A stretch of DNA of 8,448 nt, from positions 1 to 8,448 of the forward strand of contig CAYMFM010000116.1 of assembly GCA_964389685.1 (NCBI GenBank), in the 5' to 3' direction. A program made the translations under genes and the position numbers. Positions 5,938 through 8,448 of the stretch are shown here, piece by piece. Positions within the stretch are counted from its first letter, which is position 1. The number at the start of each line of letters is the position of its first letter. The stretch is from G020353115 sp964389685 (GTDB taxonomy: Bacteria; Bacteroidota; Bacteroidia; Bacteroidales; VadinHA17). The notes under the pieces are model-generated. The model was not told where the DNA came from. It saw only the letters and a list, made by a program, of their open reading frames with translations, and searched no databases.

Positions 5938-5954
5938 TGAAAATAGATTTTCAT
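5937..5954. promoter_or_regulatory. 18-base palindrome between the DUF4097 and coiled-coil genes
   Basis: ATGAAAAT-AG-ATTTTCAT has perfect 8-base arms around a 2-base centre. A 2-base loop is too tight for a normal hairpin and no T-run follows, so a dimeric protein site is more likely than a terminator. It starts right where the phased TTAAA tract ends. Confidence 0.35.
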
Positions 5955-5982
5955 CCACTATCCTTTGCATTTATTCATTCCT

Positions 5983-6963
5983 TTATCGCTTCGATTTCCT
6001 CAGATAGAGGTTTCCGTTCTGTGTGCGAATCGTGATTTCAACACCACCCCCATTCAGGGTTCCTTTGTAATCATAGCCACCAAACCAACTAGAATAGATC
6101 AAATTACTCGTGTAGTAGTTGCCCAATGCACGGTTGTAAATACCGATCGTATCGATATCTCCTTTTTTGAACTGGTAGGTGTAATTGTATCTATGCGGTA
6201 ACAAAACATCTGGTCTTACACCTCCCTTTGGACTAATAAATTTGCCTTCAGATGGGGAATAGACTTTCAAATCACCCAGATCGATCTCCTCTTTCTCCTC
6301 GGCTATTTTTTCAAGATCCAGATCCGTGTATATTTCGCCACTACCTGCAGCCAGACTAAACGTTGCTTTGGAGCCAGCAGGGAGTGTGATATCAATATCA
6401 CTCTGACTGCTGATCAGGGACATGGGACTTTCCTGGTTGACTACTGAGAAGGTAACATTCAATTCACCGTTATTCACTGTAGCAACCACCGGCCCTGTAA
6501 CATCGAATAGATTGACTTTCCCGAATTGCCTGTTAATTTCGATCTCCCCTTTCATCTTATGAACTTCGAGGTTTTTTTCCTGAAAGGACCAGGTGTTGGT
6601 TATCACCAGGTTTACTTTTTCCGGAAGTCCGATTTTATAGGAGAGGTTCTGTTCGCTGGATCCACCTGAGATGATTATAACATGATCATATTCATCGATA
6701 TTGAGCGCCAGTCCGGTATTATCCAATCCCGTTCTTTTCAATGCTTTCAAACCGGCTGCTTTTTCCGGTGGTGGTTCCAATCCGGTTGCTTCGACGGTCA
6801 GTTTGTTTCCGGTATGCCCCTCGATATAAAGATCGGCAACCACGTTTTCAAACTTAACGGTCAGGTCGCTTCCTCCCGTCAATTCCTGTGAATATTCCTG
6901 AGCCATCATGTTCAACGATGAAACCAGGAATAGAATGCATACAAAATTTCTGATTGTTTTCAT
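5983..6963 (-). CDS. secreted DUF4097 (beta-helix, adhesin-like) protein
   Basis: A 326-residue exported protein, third in the sigma/anti-sigma operon (29 bases after the anti-sigma gene). The signal peptide is MKTIRNFVCILFLVSSLNMMAQ, with cleavage probably before or after the Gln. The mature part is rich in short beta strands with recurring Asn/Asp-Gly turns, for example NVVADLYIEG, KGEIEINRQFGKVNLFDV, NNGELNVTFSV and SQSDIDITLPAGSKATFSLAAGSGEIYTD. It ends in GGGVEITIRTQNGNLYLRKSKR, a typical DUF4097 tail. This family folds as a repetitive beta solenoid and is often encoded with ECF sigma/anti-sigma pairs in Bacteroidota; its exact role is unknown. No enzyme motif and no lipobox cysteine are seen, so it is probably soluble periplasmic or surface-associated. 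It could be the regulated product or a signal-sensing partner of the system. Confidence 0.82.
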   Translation of the reverse strand: MKTIRNFVCILFLVSSLNMMAQEYSQELTGGSDLTVKFENVVADLYIEGHTGNKLTVEATGLEPPPEKAAGLKALKRTGLDNTGLALNIDEYDHVIIISGGSSEQNLSYKIGLPEKVNLVITNTWSFQEKNLEVHKMKGEIEINRQFGKVNLFDVTGPVVATVNNGELNVTFSVVNQESPMSLISSQSDIDITLPAGSKATFSLAAGSGEIYTDLDLEKIAEEKEEIDLGDLKVYSPSEGKFISPKGGVRPDVLLPHRYNYTYQFKKGDIDTIGIYNRALGNYYTSNLIYSSWFGGYDYKGTLNGGGVEITIRTQNGNLYLRKSKR

Positions 6964-6992
6964 GCTGTTGTTTTTTATCTTGTTGAACTATT

Positions 6993-7781
6993 TTATAGGA
7001 GGAGTTTCAATCCTTGTCTTGCCTGGTTTTTTACGGATTCATAAGTATTTTCATCGGCTATCAGTTTTTCCATCACCGGTACGGATGCTTTCTCATTGAG
7101 GTTAACCATCATATTGATCATGGAGATCTGGATGATGGGATCCGTTTGCAGGCTAAATGATTTCACCAGTTCTTCCCGGATTTCCGGTACTCCGGCATAC
7201 CGTGAAAGTGCTTCAAGGGCCGCGAGTCTCACGTTTTCGCTCTTATCCCCGTTAAGGGAAAGGAACAGGGCTTCTCTCAGTTCCGGTTCCAGGCGGTCCA
7301 ACTCTTCAGAAATATTGACCGCCATGATTCGTTTGCTTGCCGAAGATTGTTTGAGCATGCTGAGGATCATCATGTTCTTTGTCTCCCTGACTTCCTTCTG
7401 CAGTGCGATGATCTGCTCTTCCTCTATTCCGGGTTTTGAAAGCAGTTGCCCGCCAAAATAACCCAGTACAAAGAATAGGATTGAGGCGGCCACGGTCAGG
7501 GGCATAATACGTTTCCATCCAACATAGGATCTTTCCGAACCCTGTAACATAATCCGTTTCCGTTCACTATCAATGAATTCCACAAATTCATTCTTCAGGT
7601 TTTCATCGGGATCTTCAAAGGGTATCTGAACAATGAGTTCTTCTAACCGGATCGATTCTTCAAGCTTTTTACGACAATCCGTGCAGGAGGAAAAATGATC
7701 ATCCATTGCTTTTCTCGTCTCTTCCGGAAGCATCTCTGAGAAATAGGCTTCCAGGTTATTCAAAACATCGTTGCAGTTCAT
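6993..7781 (-). CDS. membrane anti-sigma factor with zinc-finger (ZAS) and HEAT-repeat domains
   Basis: A 262-residue anti-sigma factor. The N-terminal cytoplasmic domain carries the zinc anti-sigma motif His29-x3-Cys33-x2-Cys36 (HFSSCTDC) with Cys3 as a possible fourth ligand; this part should bind and hold the ECF sigma factor. One transmembrane segment spans about 92-114 (IMPLTVAASILFFVLGYFGGQLL). A helical stretch (118-145) and HEAT-type repeats (about 158-262, e.g. DKSENVRLAALEALSRYA) follow and would lie in the periplasm. HEAT repeats bind proteins, so the outer domain is a likely sensor for a protein ligand, possibly the DUF4097 product encoded next to it. Its start overlaps the end of the sigma gene (ATGA), indicating translational coupling and matched dosage. 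Whether release is by proteolysis or by conformational change cannot be seen. Confidence 0.88.
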   Translation of the reverse strand: MNCNDVLNNLEAYFSEMLPEETRKAMDDHFSSCTDCRKKLEESIRLEELIVQIPFEDPDENLKNEFVEFIDSERKRIMLQGSERSYVGWKRIMPLTVAASILFFVLGYFGGQLLSKPGIEEEQIIALQKEVRETKNMMILSMLKQSSASKRIMAVNISEELDRLEPELREALFLSLNGDKSENVRLAALEALSRYAGVPEIREELVKSFSLQTDPIIQISMINMMVNLNEKASVPVMEKLIADENTYESVKNQARQGLKLLL

Positions 7782-8323
7782 TGGTCATTCTTTTCAAGTG
7801 TAAAAAAGGCTTTGCGCAGACTCAATACCGCTCGGTGGACTTTCCCTTTTACGGTATTTTCAGAACAATTTAACAGTTCGGCTATCTCTTTGTTTTTCAG
7901 TTGCTGATAGCCTTTCAGGATCAGAATTTCACGGTGACCGTGTGGAATCATGGTGAGGGCAGTCTGAAGGATCCTTATCTTTTCCGCCTTTTCCTGATCA
8001 TCCATCACAGAATCGATTGAAGCATTTATCTGTTCGAGATCGACAAAATTAGATCGGGCAGCTTCATCGCTTTTCAGGTGATCGGCGAAAATATTACGGG
8101 CTATCCGGAATATCCAGGATCTGAAATTGTTTTTCGGTTTGTAACTCCTCCTGTATTTTATCATCCTGAAAAACACGGTTTGCATCAGATCCTGGCTAAT
8201 CTCCCTATTGAAACTCAGCCTCAGAAAGTAATTATAGATCAACTTGCTGTATCGATCATAGATCAGGGAGGCCAAATCCAGATTGCCCTCTTTAACCTCT
8301 AACATGATTTGTTCGTCGGTCAT
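7778..8323 (-). CDS. ECF-family RNA polymerase sigma factor
   Basis: A 181-residue sigma factor of the extracytoplasmic-function type, with only regions 2 and 4. Region 2 covers about 19-87 (YDRYSKLIYNYFLRLSFNREISQDLMQTVFFRMIKY, then NNFRSWIFRIARNIFADHLK), which binds core polymerase and the -10 element. Region 4 covers about 119-172 with the helix-turn-helix LKNKEIAELLNCSENTVKGKVHRAV, which binds the -35 element. It is first in an operon with its anti-sigma factor and the DUF4097 protein, so activity is probably set by sequestration at the membrane. The ATG at 8323 places region 2 at the expected distance; no Shine-Dalgarno is visible. The 125 bases upstream hold no gene and no promoter I can defend, so autoregulation, common in this group, is not shown. 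Confidence 0.94.
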   Translation of the reverse strand: MTDEQIMLEVKEGNLDLASLIYDRYSKLIYNYFLRLSFNREISQDLMQTVFFRMIKYRRSYKPKNNFRSWIFRIARNIFADHLKSDEAARSNFVDLEQINASIDSVMDDQEKAEKIRILQTALTMIPHGHREILILKGYQQLKNKEIAELLNCSENTVKGKVHRAVLSLRKAFFTLEKNDQ

Positions 8324-8448
8324 AGTGATCCGAAATTCCCGGCTTCTGTTATTGAATACTGCAGAAACCTGAAATGGTTATGTGGTGGAATAGACTTTTT
8401 TTTCTATACCGGGCTGAAGTCACCAGGCATTATTCCTCCCCCTTTAAC

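Noticed and set aside
8324..8448. Search for an autoregulated ECF promoter or an upstream gene
   Set aside because: There is no convincing -35/-10 pair, no TAnnTTTG match and no open frame with support; the stretch is short and cut by the window edge.

Overview
The window looks like a chromosomal piece of a member of the Bacteroidota, probably an environmental or gut-type anaerobe of the Bacteroidales/Marinilabiliales kind. This is inferred from moderate GC, signal peptides ending in 'SAQ' or 'MAQ', mostly absent Shine-Dalgarno sites, several TAnnTTTG-like -7 elements, and the typical ECF sigma / HEAT anti-sigma / DUF4097 operon. I see no IS element, phage gene, tRNA, rRNA or CRISPR array. 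Coding density is high, and the largest gene-free gap is about 210 bases.

Left part (1-2981, all minus strand). In transcription order there is a 94-residue glycine-zipper membrane protein, an exported peptide-methionine sulfoxide reductase (msrA), an exported DUF6599-type protein, and a DUF362 protein with a twin-arginine-like leader that runs off the left edge. The last two are only 24 bases apart and look like a functional pair.

Middle (3143-5407). A two-gene plus-strand operon encodes an extended SDR (dihydroflavonol-reductase/3beta-HSD/HpnA-like) and an integral membrane steroid 5-alpha-reductase family protein that keeps most of the known active-site positions. It converges on a minus-strand GbsR/MarR-like regulator across a possible shared hairpin terminator. 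The SDR plus reductase pair is the most interesting chemistry here: a candidate reductive module for a steroid, sterol, bile acid or other isoprenoid-type enone. The regulator has a consensus -7 element and an inverted repeat next to it that may be its own operator.

Right part (5494-8448, minus strand). An ECF sigma factor, a zinc-type (ZAS) membrane anti-sigma factor with an extracytoplasmic HEAT-repeat domain (ATGA overlap with the sigma gene), and a secreted DUF4097 beta-rich protein form one operon, probably an envelope-sensing system. Downstream is an AT-rich stretch with phased TTAAA motifs and an 18-base palindrome. After it comes a separate 73-residue coiled-coil orphan gene closed by a clear intrinsic terminator. 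The 125 bases upstream of the sigma gene hold no gene or promoter that I can recognise.
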